A stretch of 46,082 nucleotides of DNA from Butyrivibrio sp. (GCA_015056625.1 SVFY01000024.1:1-46082); one strand, 5' to 3'. Numbered from the stretch's first letter, positions 8,326 to 17,438 are shown. Notes: generated from the letters alone by a model not told the origin. A program made the numbers and translations.

Positions 8326-9195
8326 ATGAAGGGAATTATTCTTGCAGGTGGATCCGGAACACGTCTTTACCCTCTTACCAGGGCAATGAGCAAGCAGATG
8401 ATGCCTGTATATGACAAGCCAATGATCTATTATCCTCTCTCCACACTGATGCTTGCAGGTATCAGAGAGGTACTTATAATCTCAACTCCAAGAGATCTTC
8501 CTATGTTCGAGGAGCTCTTTGGAACTGGAGAGCAGCTTGGCATGAGCTTTAGCTATGCTATTCAGGAGCAGCCAAGGGGACTTGCTGATGCATTCATCAT
8601 CGGAGATAAGTTCATTGGTTCTGACAGCGTAGCCCTTGTACTTGGAGACAATATCTTTTACGGACAGAGCTTTTCAAAGCTCCTTAGGACCGTTGCTGCC
8701 AGAGAGAGCGGAGCTACAATCTTTGGTTACTACGTAAGGGATCCAAGGGCTTATGGTGTTGTAGAGTTTGATGAAAACGGCAAGGCCATCAGCATCGAGG
8801 AAAAGCCTGAGAATCCAAAGAGCAATTACGCTGTGCCTGGTCTTTATTTCTATGACAACAAGGTTGTAGATATTGCTAAGAACGTCAAGCCTTCTGCAAG
8901 AGGTGAGATCGAGATCACCAGCATCAACAATGAGTACCTAAGCCGCGGAGAGCTCCAGGTTGAGACCATGGGACGTGGCTTTGCGTGGCTCGATACAGGC
9001 AATCACGATGCGCTTCTGGACGCGGCTGATTTCGTCTGCGCATTCCAGAAGAGACAGGGACTTTACATCTCCTGCATTGAGGAGATTGCCTACAAGAGAG
9101 GCTTCATCAACAAGGAGCAGCTCCTTAAGCTTGCTGAACCTCTCATGAAGACTGACTACGGCAAATATCTGGTGGAAGTTGCAAACGGGTTATGA
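8326..9195 (+). CDS. rfbA: Glucose-1-phosphate thymidylyltransferase
   Basis: 289 residues, full length. N-terminal nucleotide-binding loop GGSGTRLYP (residues 8-16), '[16 protein letters not shown]', 'LGDNIFYG' near residue 108, and '[19 protein letters not shown]' are all characteristic of RmlA. It makes dTDP-glucose from dTTP and glucose-1-phosphate, feeding rfbB directly upstream. The glucose-1-phosphate could come from the phosphohexomutase encoded at 27.8 kb. GAAAGGAG sits about 9 bases before the ATG. Confidence 0.97.
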   Translation: MKGIILAGGSGTRLYPLTRAMSKQMMPVYDKPMIYYPLSTLMLAGIREVLIISTPRDLPMFEELFGTGEQLGMSFSYAIQEQPRGLADAFIIGDKFIGSDSVALVLGDNIFYGQSFSKLLRTVAARESGATIFGYYVRDPRAYGVVEFDENGKAISIEEKPENPKSNYAVPGLYFYDNKVVDIAKNVKPSARGEIEITSINNEYLSRGELQVETMGRGFAWLDTGNHDALLDAADFVCAFQKRQGLYISCIEEIAYKRGFINKEQLLKLAEPLMKTDYGKYLVEVANGL

Positions 9196-9240
9196 CTATG
9201 ATCACTTAAGGAAGTATTTTTGAGTTTAGTGAGCATGGTC

Positions 9241-9268
9241 GTTCCGGCGAGCGAAACGAGAGCGGAAC
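9241..9268. repeat. REP-like palindromic element, copy 1
   Basis: GTTCCGGCGAGCG followed by AAACGAGAGCGGAAC. The ends GTTCCG and CGGAAC are complementary, so the RNA could form a small hairpin. A close copy lies at 29575-29602, also just before a start codon in an intergenic gap. Confidence 0.6.
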
Positions 9269-9292
9269 TTCATTGTTTGTTTTGGGGGAGTT

Positions 9293-9856
9293 ATGGACAG
9301 ACGCGTTTTTAGAATGGCTATACTGACCATAATAAGTGCATTTATCCTGGTGATGCTGATCGTCTATGCCACTAATGCCAAGAAGATCAATGAGCTTTTT
9401 GGATGGGGGCAGGAAAAAGAAATCGAGGCAGATGTTACAGAAGATGCTGCCCAGGAGGAAGTTTTTACTGGGGATCAGATTGGTGATGATCTAAGCGGCT
9501 TTCTTCTTGATGAGGACTTTTTTGATGAGACTGAAAAAGTACCATCAGTGGTTGTAAGAAAGAAGACTTCAGCCGGTAATGCAAGTTCAAGCGGCGATAC
9601 CGCCAGTGGCGATGCGCTGGTTGGGGATGATGGCATTACAGGAACAGGCGGACAGGGTGAAACTGAAGATCCTGCAGGAATGGCTGTTGTCGGACAGGTA
9701 ACAAACCCAAACCCGGAGTATCCATCAATGTATCAGGATGACGCTACCGGAGCTTCAGGCTATCTTACGAGCATTCCAGAGGCACCTCCAGGAGGCTTTG
9801 GCCAGTACATTCCATCAGATCAGACTATCACAGGTACACCAGTTGGTACACCGTGA
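9293..9856 (+). CDS. Small membrane-anchored unknown protein between rfbA and rfbC
   Basis: 187 residues. One hydrophobic segment at about residues 8-26, followed by an acidic stretch and a Gly/Ser/Thr/Pro-rich tail that looks disordered, so it is probably an anchored extracellular protein. No known domain is recognised. GGGGGAG lies very close (2 bases) to the ATG. It interrupts the rfb gene run, which suggests a role in the same glycan pathway or a lineage-specific insertion. Codon use and absence of stops over 564 bases support real coding. Confidence 0.75.
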   Translation: MDRRVFRMAILTIISAFILVMLIVYATNAKKINELFGWGQEKEIEADVTEDAAQEEVFTGDQIGDDLSGFLLDEDFFDETEKVPSVVVRKKTSAGNASSSGDTASGDALVGDDGITGTGGQGETEDPAGMAVVGQVTNPNPEYPSMYQDDATGASGYLTSIPEAPPGGFGQYIPSDQTITGTPVGTP

Positions 9857-9925
9857 TCATAAATTGATAAAAAGCTCATACGAGCGATCAACATAAGAAA
9901 AAGTGTAGGGAGATATACTTAGAAA

Positions 9926-10471
9926 ATGGGTAAGATTACTGTAGAAACATGTGAAATTGAGGGCCTTAGGATCATCACACCTCAGGTGTTTGGAGATGCC
10001 AGAGGATATTTTATGGAGACGTTTAATCAAAGGGACTTTGCTGAAGCTGGAATAGACGTTCCTTTTGTTCAGGATAACCAGTCTGCCAGCAGTCAGGGCG
10101 TTTTGAGGGGCCTTCATTATCAGATAAATCACCCACAGGACAAGCTTGTTCGTTGCATAAGAGGAGAGGTTTTTGACGTGGCTGTTGATCTCAGACGCGG
10201 CTCTAAGACCTTTGGAAAGTGGCATGGCGTTGTTCTTTCTGAGGAAAATAAAAAACAGTTCTTTATCCCTAAGGGCTTTGCCCATGGATTTTATGTAACT
10301 TCAGGATATGCTGAGTTTGCTTATAAATGTTCGGATTTTTATACCCCTGGCGATGAGGGCGGTCTTATCTGGAATGATCCAGATATCGGAATTGACTGGC
10401 CTCTTGTGGAGGGAGTAGCACTTAATCTTTCAGACAGAGATACTAAGTGGGGAGGAATCAAGGAGTTTTGA
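9926..10471 (+). CDS. rfbC: dTDP-4-dehydrorhamnose 3,5-epimerase
   Basis: 181 residues, typical RmlC size. Conserved features: 'DARGYFMETF', 'VLRGLHYQ' with catalytic H64, K73 in 'QDKLVRC', 'IPKGFAHGF', Y133 in 'FAYKCSDFY', and 'LSDRD' near 168-172. It epimerises C3 and C5 of dTDP-4-keto-6-deoxyglucose, giving the L-rhamno configuration. AGGGAG is about 13 bases before the ATG, rather far. The final reductase gene rfbD is not in this window. The stop TGA overlaps the likely TTG start of the ABC permease. Confidence 0.96.
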   Translation: MGKITVETCEIEGLRIITPQVFGDARGYFMETFNQRDFAEAGIDVPFVQDNQSASSQGVLRGLHYQINHPQDKLVRCIRGEVFDVAVDLRRGSKTFGKWHGVVLSEENKKQFFIPKGFAHGFYVTSGYAEFAYKCSDFYTPGDEGGLIWNDPDIGIDWPLVEGVALNLSDRDTKWGGIKEF

Positions 10472-11469
10472 AAGGTACAATAAAGAAAAACTCCAAGAGA
10501 CTATTTCTTGGGGGTTTCTACGTGTTTGCGCTTGCGCTGGCACTTCTACTGATTTTTCATAACAATCCCTTAGAGGATCCGGATACTGCTTTGCTAAAGA
10601 AGATATGCGGCTGTGTACTTATTGGTATCAGCTGCATTTTGGTGTTTTTTTGGTACGACAGACTTACCGTGCTTCCTGTAGAGCTTTTCCACTCAAGGAA
10701 GCTCATAAAAAGGCTTGCTGTAAACGATTTTAAAAAGAGATATGCAGGGTCCTATATGGGAATCGTGTGGGCACTGGCTCAGCCGGTGGTCACTGTTTGC
10801 ATGTACTATATTGTTTTTGACAGGGTATTCCAGTCCAGGGCTCAGGCGGTATCAGGAGGTGTGGAGGTGCCTTATGTGCTGTTCCTCACCGCTGGTCTTG
10901 TTCCCTGGTTTTATTTTTCTGAAGCGCTTACTAATGGAACAACGTCGCTTCTTGAGTACAACTATCTGGTCAAAAAAGTTCTTTTCAAAATAAGCATACT
11001 GCCCATTATCAAAATAATTGCAGCCATGTTCATTCACGTGTTCTTTACTGGGGTGCTTTTGGTGATCGCCTGCATTTATGGCTATTATCCCAATATTTAT
11101 TGGCTGCAGCTCATTTACTATATTGGATGCGAGTTCATACTGGTGCTGTCACTTAGCTATGCAACCTGCGCCATCGTGGTGTTCTTCAGGGACCTTCTGC
11201 AGATCATATCGATTGGACTGCAGCTCTTCCAGTGGGCAACACCTATCCTGTGGAACCTGGATATCGTTCCTGACAGGTACAAGTGGATCTTTAAGCTAAA
11301 TCCCATGACCTACATTGTTGAAGGCTTCAGGAACTCCATCTATGGCGAGTCCTGGTTCTTTGAGCACTTCTATTCTTCAACATATTTCTGGATCTTTGTG
11401 GTAGCTGCATTCTGTATCGGAACGCTTATATTTAAGAGAAGTAAGACACACTTCGCAGACGTGCTGTAA
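10468..11469 (+). CDS. ABC-2 polysaccharide export permease (Wzm/TagG type)
   Basis: About 333 residues from a TTG that overlaps the rfbC stop (TTGA). An in-frame GTG at 10447 is an alternative but has no ribosome site, whereas AAGGAG (10460-10465) lies close before the TTG. The core has the ABC-2 signature 'NDFKKRYAGSYMGIVWALAQP' region (residues about 80-100) and six or so membrane helices, with 'LNPMTYIVEGFR' near the end as in Wzm/TagG proteins. Two extra hydrophobic helices precede the core, which most Wzm proteins lack. Together with the ATPase encoded next it would move a finished lipid-linked polysaccharide across the membrane. Confidence 0.9.
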   Translation: MKGTIKKNSKRLFLGGFYVFALALALLLIFHNNPLEDPDTALLKKICGCVLIGISCILVFFWYDRLTVLPVELFHSRKLIKRLAVNDFKKRYAGSYMGIVWALAQPVVTVCMYYIVFDRVFQSRAQAVSGGVEVPYVLFLTAGLVPWFYFSEALTNGTTSLLEYNYLVKKVLFKISILPIIKIIAAMFIHVFFTGVLLVIACIYGYYPNIYWLQLIYYIGCEFILVLSLSYATCAIVVFFRDLLQIISIGLQLFQWATPILWNLDIVPDRYKWIFKLNPMTYIVEGFRNSIYGESWFFEHFYSSTYFWIFVVAAFCIGTLIFKRSKTHFADVL

Positions 11470-11502
11470 TGGCGCTTTGCGGTATGTATAGATAGGAAAT
11501 GT

Positions 11503-12816
11503 ATGGATAAAGACACAGCGATTGAAGTAAAAAACCTGACAAAGGTTTATAGACTGTATGATAAGCCCATGGACAGGCTCAAGGACTCCCTTGGACTTAT
11601 GCGGAAAAAGAAATACAAGGAGCATCTTGCTCTCAACAACGTGACACTTTCCGTCAAGAAGGGTGAGACTGTTGGTATCATCGGAACCAACGGCTCAGGT
11701 AAGTCTACGATCCTCAAGATAATAACAGGGGTCCTGTCACCCACAACTGGGGAAGTCAATGTAGATGGCCATATTTCAGCTCTTTTGGAGCTGGGAGCAG
11801 GCTTTAACATGGAGTACAACGGAATCGACAATATCTACCTAAACGGTATGATGATCGGCTTTTCCGAGGAAGAGATAACAAAGAGACTTGATGCCATCTT
11901 AGAGTTTGCCGATATCGGCGACTATGTGTATCAGCCGGTTAAGACCTATTCAAGTGGTATGTTTGTAAGGCTTGCCTTTGCGGTTGCCATCAACATCGAC
12001 CCTGAGATCCTGATCGTGGATGAGGCTCTTTCCGTTGGAGACGTCTTCTTCCAGGCCAAGTGCTACCACAAGTTTGAGGAATTCAAGAAGCAGGGTAAGA
12101 CAATCCTCTTCGTATCCCACGACCTGTCCAGCATCAGCAAGTACTGTGACAGGGCAGTGCTCTTAAACCAGGGCGTTCTCCTTGGTGAGGGCACTCCCAA
12201 GAAGATGATCGACATCTACAAGCAGGTCCTTGTAGGCCAGTACCCACTTCCTAAGGGAGAGGGCGAGAACCTTCTTGATGATGAGGAGATCAGAAAGGCC
12301 GCAGCTAAGGCTTCTGACAAGGCTGATGCCAAGGTTGAGAAAAAACCGGAAGAGGAAAACCCGGATCTTCTTGAGTACGGCGACGGCGCAGCTACTATCA
12401 CTGATTACTACGTAACCGACGATAAAGGCGCTCGCACCAACTCTATTATTAAGGGTTCAGAGTTTACCGTGCATATGCGCGTTAAGTTTGGCAGGGACGT
12501 TGCAGCGCCCATCTTCGCCTTTACCTTCAAGAACATCATGGGTATCGAGATCACAGGAACCAACTCCATGGTGGAGAAAGCCTTCCTTGAACCCGTAAAG
12601 GCCGGCGACGAGAAGGATATCTCTTTTACCCAGAAGATGACATTACAGGGCGGTGAATATTTGCTGAGCTTCGGCGTTACCGGCTTTGAACAGAACGACT
12701 TCACCGTATACCACAGGCTATATGATGCTTTGAACGTTACAGTAGTTTCCGACAAGAATACTGTTGGATATTATGACATGAACACTAAGTGCACTGTAGT
12801 AGATGCAGAGCATTGA
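11503..12816 (+). CDS. ABC transporter ATPase with C-terminal Wzt-like carbohydrate-recognition domain
   Basis: 437 residues. ATPase part about 1-250: Walker A GTNGSGKST (61-69), signature SSGM (150-153), Walker B ending at D173-E174, and a switch His in 'LFVSHDLSS'. After an acidic/Lys-rich linker (about 265-290), residues about 290-437 match the beta-sandwich Wzt C-terminal domain ('SEFTVHMRVKF' and 'GGEYLLSFGV'). In O-antigen systems of the O9a type this domain recognises the chemically capped end of the polymer before export. TAGGAAA precedes the ATG. It overlaps no gene, and its stop provides part of the ribosome site for the next gene, the probable capping enzyme. Confidence 0.93.
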   Translation: MDKDTAIEVKNLTKVYRLYDKPMDRLKDSLGLMRKKKYKEHLALNNVTLSVKKGETVGIIGTNGSGKSTILKIITGVLSPTTGEVNVDGHISALLELGAGFNMEYNGIDNIYLNGMMIGFSEEEITKRLDAILEFADIGDYVYQPVKTYSSGMFVRLAFAVAINIDPEILIVDEALSVGDVFFQAKCYHKFEEFKKQGKTILFVSHDLSSISKYCDRAVLLNQGVLLGEGTPKKMIDIYKQVLVGQYPLPKGEGENLLDDEEIRKAAAKASDKADAKVEKKPEEENPDLLEYGDGAATITDYYVTDDKGARTNSIIKGSEFTVHMRVKFGRDVAAPIFAFTFKNIMGIEITGTNSMVEKAFLEPVKAGDEKDISFTQKMTLQGGEYLLSFGVTGFEQNDFTVYHRLYDALNVTVVSDKNTVGYYDMNTKCTVVDAEH

Positions 12817-12826
12817 GGAAATATAC

Positions 12827-14992
12827 ATGCAGGAAGAAATCAAGATTGGGGGAGTATCCCTTAATTTCAAACACTACTCGGGAGTTGATCTCTACAGCGA
12901 TGGTGCCATAGAGAACGACCTTCTTGAGATAGTGAAAAAGTATAAGAAAGAAGAATACCAGAAGGTCATTGAAGAGCGTAACAGCTGGCCTATCCTGTAC
13001 CACCTTTCGGAGAAGCGCGCTAACATCGTGGAGTGGATCCCTATGGATCCAAATGCCAAGGTGCTGGAAGTGGGCTCTGGTTGCGGTGCCATAACTGGCA
13101 TGCTCAGCAAAAAGGCCAGAGAAGTTGTGGCCTGCGACCTTTCGCGCCGCCGCTCTGAGATCAATGCCACCAGGAATTCTGAGTGCCAGAACGTAACTAT
13201 CCACGTGGGCAATTTCAGGGACATTGAGCCTGATCTTCCCAAGGATTTTGACTACATCTTCCTTATCGGCGTCTTTGAGTATGGTCAGGGCTACATCGGA
13301 ACTGACACTCCTTACGAGAGATTTCTTCGCATGCTTAACAGGCACCTCAAAAAAGGCGGTCGTATCGTCATTGCCATTGAGAACCGACTGGGCCTTAAGT
13401 ACTTTGCCGGCTGTGCGGAGGATCACCTTGGCAGCTACTTTACAGGAATTGAAGGCTATTCTGCCGATTCCGTTGCAAGGACCTTTAGTAGGAACGGCCT
13501 CATCAACATTTTCAAGAAATGTGGCATGAATGAGTACCATTTCTATTATCCATATCCTGACTACAAGCTTATGACTCTTTTGCACTCAGATTCATATCTG
13601 CCTGGTTACGGTGAGCTTCAGGACAATGTCCGCAACTTCGACCGAGACAGGATGGTTCTTTTCAACGAGAAAAAAGCTTACGAAGAGCTTATAAAAGAGA
13701 ACATGTATCAGGAGTTTGCTAACTCTTTTGAAGTTATCTTGGGACCTGGTTTTGATACCATCTACAGCAAATATTCAAACGACAGAGTTGACGAGTTCAA
13801 GATAAGGACCGACATCGCCATCGACCGCGCAGGCCGGAGGATCATCAAGAAGTTTCCTCTTACTGAGGCGGCAAAAGAGCACGTCCTTGGCATCAGGGAT
13901 GCTTACCTTGGCCTTGTGGAGAAGTACAGGGGCGGAGATCTTGAAATCAACGACTGCCAGATAAGTGAAACAGAAGGCTGCGCCATTTTTTCTTTTGTCA
14001 ACGGAGTACCATTGTCATCGCTGCTGGATCAGTGCATTGACAGGGACGACCGCGAGGCCTTCGATGCTCTGGTGGGTGAGTACATCAAGAGAATAGGCTA
14101 CAAGCCTGACTATCCGGTTTCGGACTACGACCTTATCTTTTCCAATATCATGGTCAACGGCCCTATCTGGACCATCATTGACTACGAATGGACCTACGGA
14201 AAGTGCATTCCTGTTAAGGAGCAGCTGTGGCGCGCAATTTACTGTTACAGGCTTGAGGACAGGAAGCGCGAGCACTTTGACGTTAAGCCCATTTACGACA
14301 AGGTTGGCCTTACGGAAAAAGAGATGAAGGACCTCCTTGAGGAGGAGTACGCCTTCCAGAAATATGTCACAGGAAATCGCAAGTCCATGGTTGAGATCTG
14401 GCGCGGCATTGGCCGCAAGACCTTTGTGCCAAAAGAGCTTCAGGGCGGCGCAGATGCAGCAAGACCAGACGACTGTGTTCAGGTTTATCTGGACGAGGGA
14501 GAGGGCTATTCTGAGGACGACTCTTTCTTCCCGGAGGAGCAGTACGACGAGAAGAATGAGATCAGCCTTGACCTGAGGATTTCCGGGGACTGCAGGACTG
14601 TCCGTGTGGACCCTGCCTTTGCACCATGCCTTGTTACGATCCTTGATGCAACCTGGAACGACAAGCCAATCTCAGACAGCACCTGCAATATCAGTATCCA
14701 TCCGGTGAACGGCCAGTGGATATCTGACGATTCATTTGTATTTAACAGTGATGACCCTAACATCGAGATCGGCCTTGAAAACGAGGCGGGGAAGATGGAC
14801 AGAAATCACTTGAAACTGACTCTTTTGACAACTCTTGTTCCTGCAAATGCAGCACAGGCAGTGGCTGAGTCAGTTCACACCGATGAGCCCCAGGGGGAGC
14901 ACAAAAAAGGTGGCAGCATCATCGGCAAGATAAAAGGAAAGATCAAACAAAAGCGCGAGGAGCGCTTCTACAAAGACGAGGAGTGGGATTAA
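12827..14992 (+). CDS. Methyltransferase-kinase fusion, WbdD-like polysaccharide chain terminator candidate
   Basis: 721 residues from the ATG at 12827, which has GAGGAA six bases upstream; an ATG at 12803 lies inside the ATPase gene and lacks a site. Residues about 60-230 are a class I SAM methyltransferase ('VLEVGSGCG' at 79-87, 'CDLS'). Residues about 320-480 show a kinase-like fold: K341/K342 in 'RRIIKKFPL', a catalytic loop 'DYDLIFSN' (D435, N440), and a metal-binding 'IDYEW' (D452). This order matches WbdD, which phosphorylates and then methylates the end of E. coli O9a chains. A beta-rich domain (about 530-690) and a basic amphipathic C-terminal helix (about 692-712) follow; the latter could bind membrane. 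It directly follows the exporter genes, as expected for an end-capping enzyme. Substrate is unproven. Confidence 0.8.
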   Translation: MQEEIKIGGVSLNFKHYSGVDLYSDGAIENDLLEIVKKYKKEEYQKVIEERNSWPILYHLSEKRANIVEWIPMDPNAKVLEVGSGCGAITGMLSKKAREVVACDLSRRRSEINATRNSECQNVTIHVGNFRDIEPDLPKDFDYIFLIGVFEYGQGYIGTDTPYERFLRMLNRHLKKGGRIVIAIENRLGLKYFAGCAEDHLGSYFTGIEGYSADSVARTFSRNGLINIFKKCGMNEYHFYYPYPDYKLMTLLHSDSYLPGYGELQDNVRNFDRDRMVLFNEKKAYEELIKENMYQEFANSFEVILGPGFDTIYSKYSNDRVDEFKIRTDIAIDRAGRRIIKKFPLTEAAKEHVLGIRDAYLGLVEKYRGGDLEINDCQISETEGCAIFSFVNGVPLSSLLDQCIDRDDREAFDALVGEYIKRIGYKPDYPVSDYDLIFSNIMVNGPIWTIIDYEWTYGKCIPVKEQLWRAIYCYRLEDRKREHFDVKPIYDKVGLTEKEMKDLLEEEYAFQKYVTGNRKSMVEIWRGIGRKTFVPKELQGGADAARPDDCVQVYLDEGEGYSEDDSFFPEEQYDEKNEISLDLRISGDCRTVRVDPAFAPCLVTILDATWNDKPISDSTCNISIHPVNGQWISDDSFVFNSDDPNIEIGLENEAGKMDRNHLKLTLLTTLVPANAAQAVAESVHTDEPQGEHKKGGSIIGKIKGKIKQKREERFYKDEEWD

Positions 14993-14998
14993 GGGGAT

Positions 14999-17116
14999 AT
15001 GTTAAAAGACCTTGCTAAGGGTACGCTGATCAAAAAGCAGACAAACAAATACAATAAGCTCTTGGCATCCAAGGCTTCTGCCTACGACAAGTGGCAGAGG
15101 GCAAGGGAAAAAGAGCCTGTTCAGGCGGCAGAGGCTCCTATTCAGTACGAGACTGCTGAAAATGGAGAACTTGTGCCTAAAAAACTACCTGAGCCAATTG
15201 TTAAGGTTGTGCCCTACGGCAAGGTTTGGGAAGTTCAGGACAACAAGAAGGATGAGACAACAGTCTATCTGTTTGTAAGCCCCAAGGGCAAGCTTGTTAA
15301 GAAGGCTGCGGAGGCTGTTAAGCAGTACTTCATCGCACACCCTGAGATCAACGTGGTTTACGGAGATGAGGATGAGCTTGGAAAGGGCGGAAAGTACATC
15401 CATCCTTACTTTAAGCCGGACTGGTCCCCTGATTCATATTTAAATGCTTTCTATATCGGAAGCTTTTTTGCCTGCAGAGCAACAGTGATGCATGAGTCCG
15501 CCGCAGAGTACGACAACGCAGTCAGGATGCTTGGCGGAACTGCCCACAAGAAGGGGTCAGTAGAGCAGACCGGGCTTGAGGCTTCTCTTTTGTCTGCAGA
15601 CGTACTGTTCTGCATGCTGGCAATACATGAGCACGCCTTCGGAAAAAGAACCGGTCTCGAATTCCCAATTGGTCACATCAGGGAAGTTCTGTTCCACAGA
15701 AACCCTGAGCAGGACGTGTTCTACGGAAGAAGCTTCCACACATCAAGGCATATGCTGCTTTCCCCAGCTACGGTCAGCATAATCATTCCATCCAAGGATC
15801 ATCCGGAGGTGCTACAGCAGTGCCTTAATTCAATAATAGAAACCACCGGCGATGACAATATCAAGTACGATATCGTCATCATCGACAACGGAAGCAGCGC
15901 TGCAAACCGCGTTAAATACGGCGTTTATGCAAGCCGCGCCGAGAGAAAGAACGGCCTTACCAAGATAAATTATATCTACAAGACCCAGGAGTTTAACTTC
16001 TCCGCAATGTGCAACCAGGGAGCCAAGAACTCGACTGGCGAGTACCTTCTGTTTTTAAATGACGACATTGAGTGCGTCAAGGAAGGCTGGATGCGGGAGA
16101 TGCTGTCCCAGGCGCAGCTTAAGCACGTGGGCGTTGTTGGCGCCAAGCTCATTTACCCTGAGTCTGATCTTATCCAGCACGCAGGAATTGCAAATGTTCG
16201 TCGCGGCCCTGTCCACAAGCTTCAGAAGATGCACGACAACAAGAGCCACTATTTTGGCTACAACCGCGGTATCCACAACATGATCGGAGCAACCGCCGCC
16301 TGCCTTATGGTGAGTCGCAAGAAGTTCAACGATGTTGGCGGATTTCCTGAGGAGCTGAAGGTTGCCTTTAACGACGTGGATTTCTGCTACAGCATGCATG
16401 AAAAGGGCTATTACAATGTGTGCTGCAATCACATATATCTCACACATCACGAGTCCCTGACCAGGGGCCTTGATAACCTTGATCCCAAGAAGATGGAGAG
16501 ACTTGCAGTTGAGGGCGACACCCTTATGACAAGGCATGCTCACCTCTACAACGTGGATCCTTTCTACTCACCTCACCTTACTGAGGATGAGACCATTTCT
16601 GCAATTATTCCTAAGGAGGACTACACAGCTCCTGAGGATATTCCATATGCCACGGCAAGCATCCATGAGCGTGGCATCCACGGCGCAAGGGAAGACCAGT
16701 GCCTGAGGATCGGCTGTGAGTACAACGGAACCATGGACAACTGGCTCTATGGCGTCACTGCCAAGAGTAATGAGGAAGGGTACTTCCTTAAGGGATACAG
16801 CTTTGTCATTGGTTCTGATAATGCCTGCTTTGAGAAGAGGCTGCTACTTCGCCTTGTTCAGAGGTACGAAGACGGCGCAGGCCCAGTAGGACCTAAGGTT
16901 TACAGCTTTGCGCCTTACGTGTGGTACCGCCCGGACATCAGGGTAAGACTTGCAGATCAGGTGAACGTTGATCTTACTGGCTACAAGCTTCGTATTAAGA
17001 AGGGGCTGTTGCCACCTGGCTACTACCAGATCGGCATGCTGGCCATCGACAAGACCAGCAGGCTCAAGCTAGTGAACTGGGTGCCAAATATACTGAAGAT
17101 CAAGGCGACTAACTGA
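14999..17116 (+). CDS. GT2-family glycosyltransferase, multidomain
   Basis: 705 residues. N-terminal helical region (1-50); residues about 60-240 resemble a degenerate GT-A domain ('VVYGDEDEL', 'KPDWSPDSYL'). A full GT2 domain is at about 258-480: 'VSIIIPSKDHPE', 'IVIIDNGSS', the metal-site 'FLNDDIE', and 'NDVDFCYSMHEKGY'. A C-terminal beta region (about 560-705) follows, like those on other wall-glycan transferases. It probably adds a sugar from a nucleotide donor to the growing polysaccharide in the cytoplasm. It starts six bases after the methyltransferase-kinase stop, with AAGGGG close to the ATG, so the two are probably cotranscribed. It is followed by the first array of 38-bp boxes. Confidence 0.9.
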   Translation: MLKDLAKGTLIKKQTNKYNKLLASKASAYDKWQRAREKEPVQAAEAPIQYETAENGELVPKKLPEPIVKVVPYGKVWEVQDNKKDETTVYLFVSPKGKLVKKAAEAVKQYFIAHPEINVVYGDEDELGKGGKYIHPYFKPDWSPDSYLNAFYIGSFFACRATVMHESAAEYDNAVRMLGGTAHKKGSVEQTGLEASLLSADVLFCMLAIHEHAFGKRTGLEFPIGHIREVLFHRNPEQDVFYGRSFHTSRHMLLSPATVSIIIPSKDHPEVLQQCLNSIIETTGDDNIKYDIVIIDNGSSAANRVKYGVYASRAERKNGLTKINYIYKTQEFNFSAMCNQGAKNSTGEYLLFLNDDIECVKEGWMREMLSQAQLKHVGVVGAKLIYPESDLIQHAGIANVRRGPVHKLQKMHDNKSHYFGYNRGIHNMIGATAACLMVSRKKFNDVGGFPEELKVAFNDVDFCYSMHEKGYYNVCCNHIYLTHHESLTRGLDNLDPKKMERLAVEGDTLMTRHAHLYNVDPFYSPHLTEDETISAIIPKEDYTAPEDIPYATASIHERGIHGAREDQCLRIGCEYNGTMDNWLYGVTAKSNEEGYFLKGYSFVIGSDNACFEKRLLLRLVQRYEDGAGPVGPKVYSFAPYVWYRPDIRVRLADQVNVDLTGYKLRIKKGLLPPGYYQIGMLAIDKTSRLKLVNWVPNILKIKATN

Positions 17117-17125
17117 GCGGGATAT

Positions 17126-17438
17126 TTGAGCAAGTTTTAAGGCGACCCATGTCGGGGTGTCAAAAAAAGCTGTATTGCTAAGAAATTTGAGCAAATATAT
17201 TTGCAAACCCATGTCGGATGTTCAGAAACAGCAGATTTGCTAAGAATTTGTTGGAGAAACCCGTGCTGGGTGGTCAAAAACAGTAAATTTGCAAAAAAAG
17301 CTTGAGCAAGTTTTAAGGCGACCCATGTCGGGGTGTCAAAAAAAGCTGTATTGCTAAGAAATTTGAGCAAATATATTTGCAAACCCATGTCGGATGTTCA
17401 GAAACAGCAGATTTGTTAAGAATTTGTTGGAGAAACCC
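17126..17438. repeat. Tandem duplication, period 176 bp
   Basis: Bases 17126-17262 and 17302-17438 match at 136 of 137 positions (difference at 17240/17416). Only the third box of each copy diverges. This looks like a recent duplication of a three-box element. Confidence 0.85.

Noticed and set aside
9857..10285. 142-residue minus-strand frame opposite rfbC
   Set aside because: rfbC on the plus strand has all catalytic motifs; the antisense frame has no recognisable features.
12785..13585. 266-residue minus-strand frame opposite the methyltransferase domain
   Set aside because: Shadow of the plus-strand gene, whose SAM-binding motif and operon context are convincing.
17137..17388. Minus-strand 83-residue reading frame with repeated 'PTWV' peptides
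   Set aside because: It lies wholly within the 38-bp box arrays; the 62 and 52 spacings shift frame between boxes, and there is no ribosome site or conserved start, so it is a by-product of the repeats.
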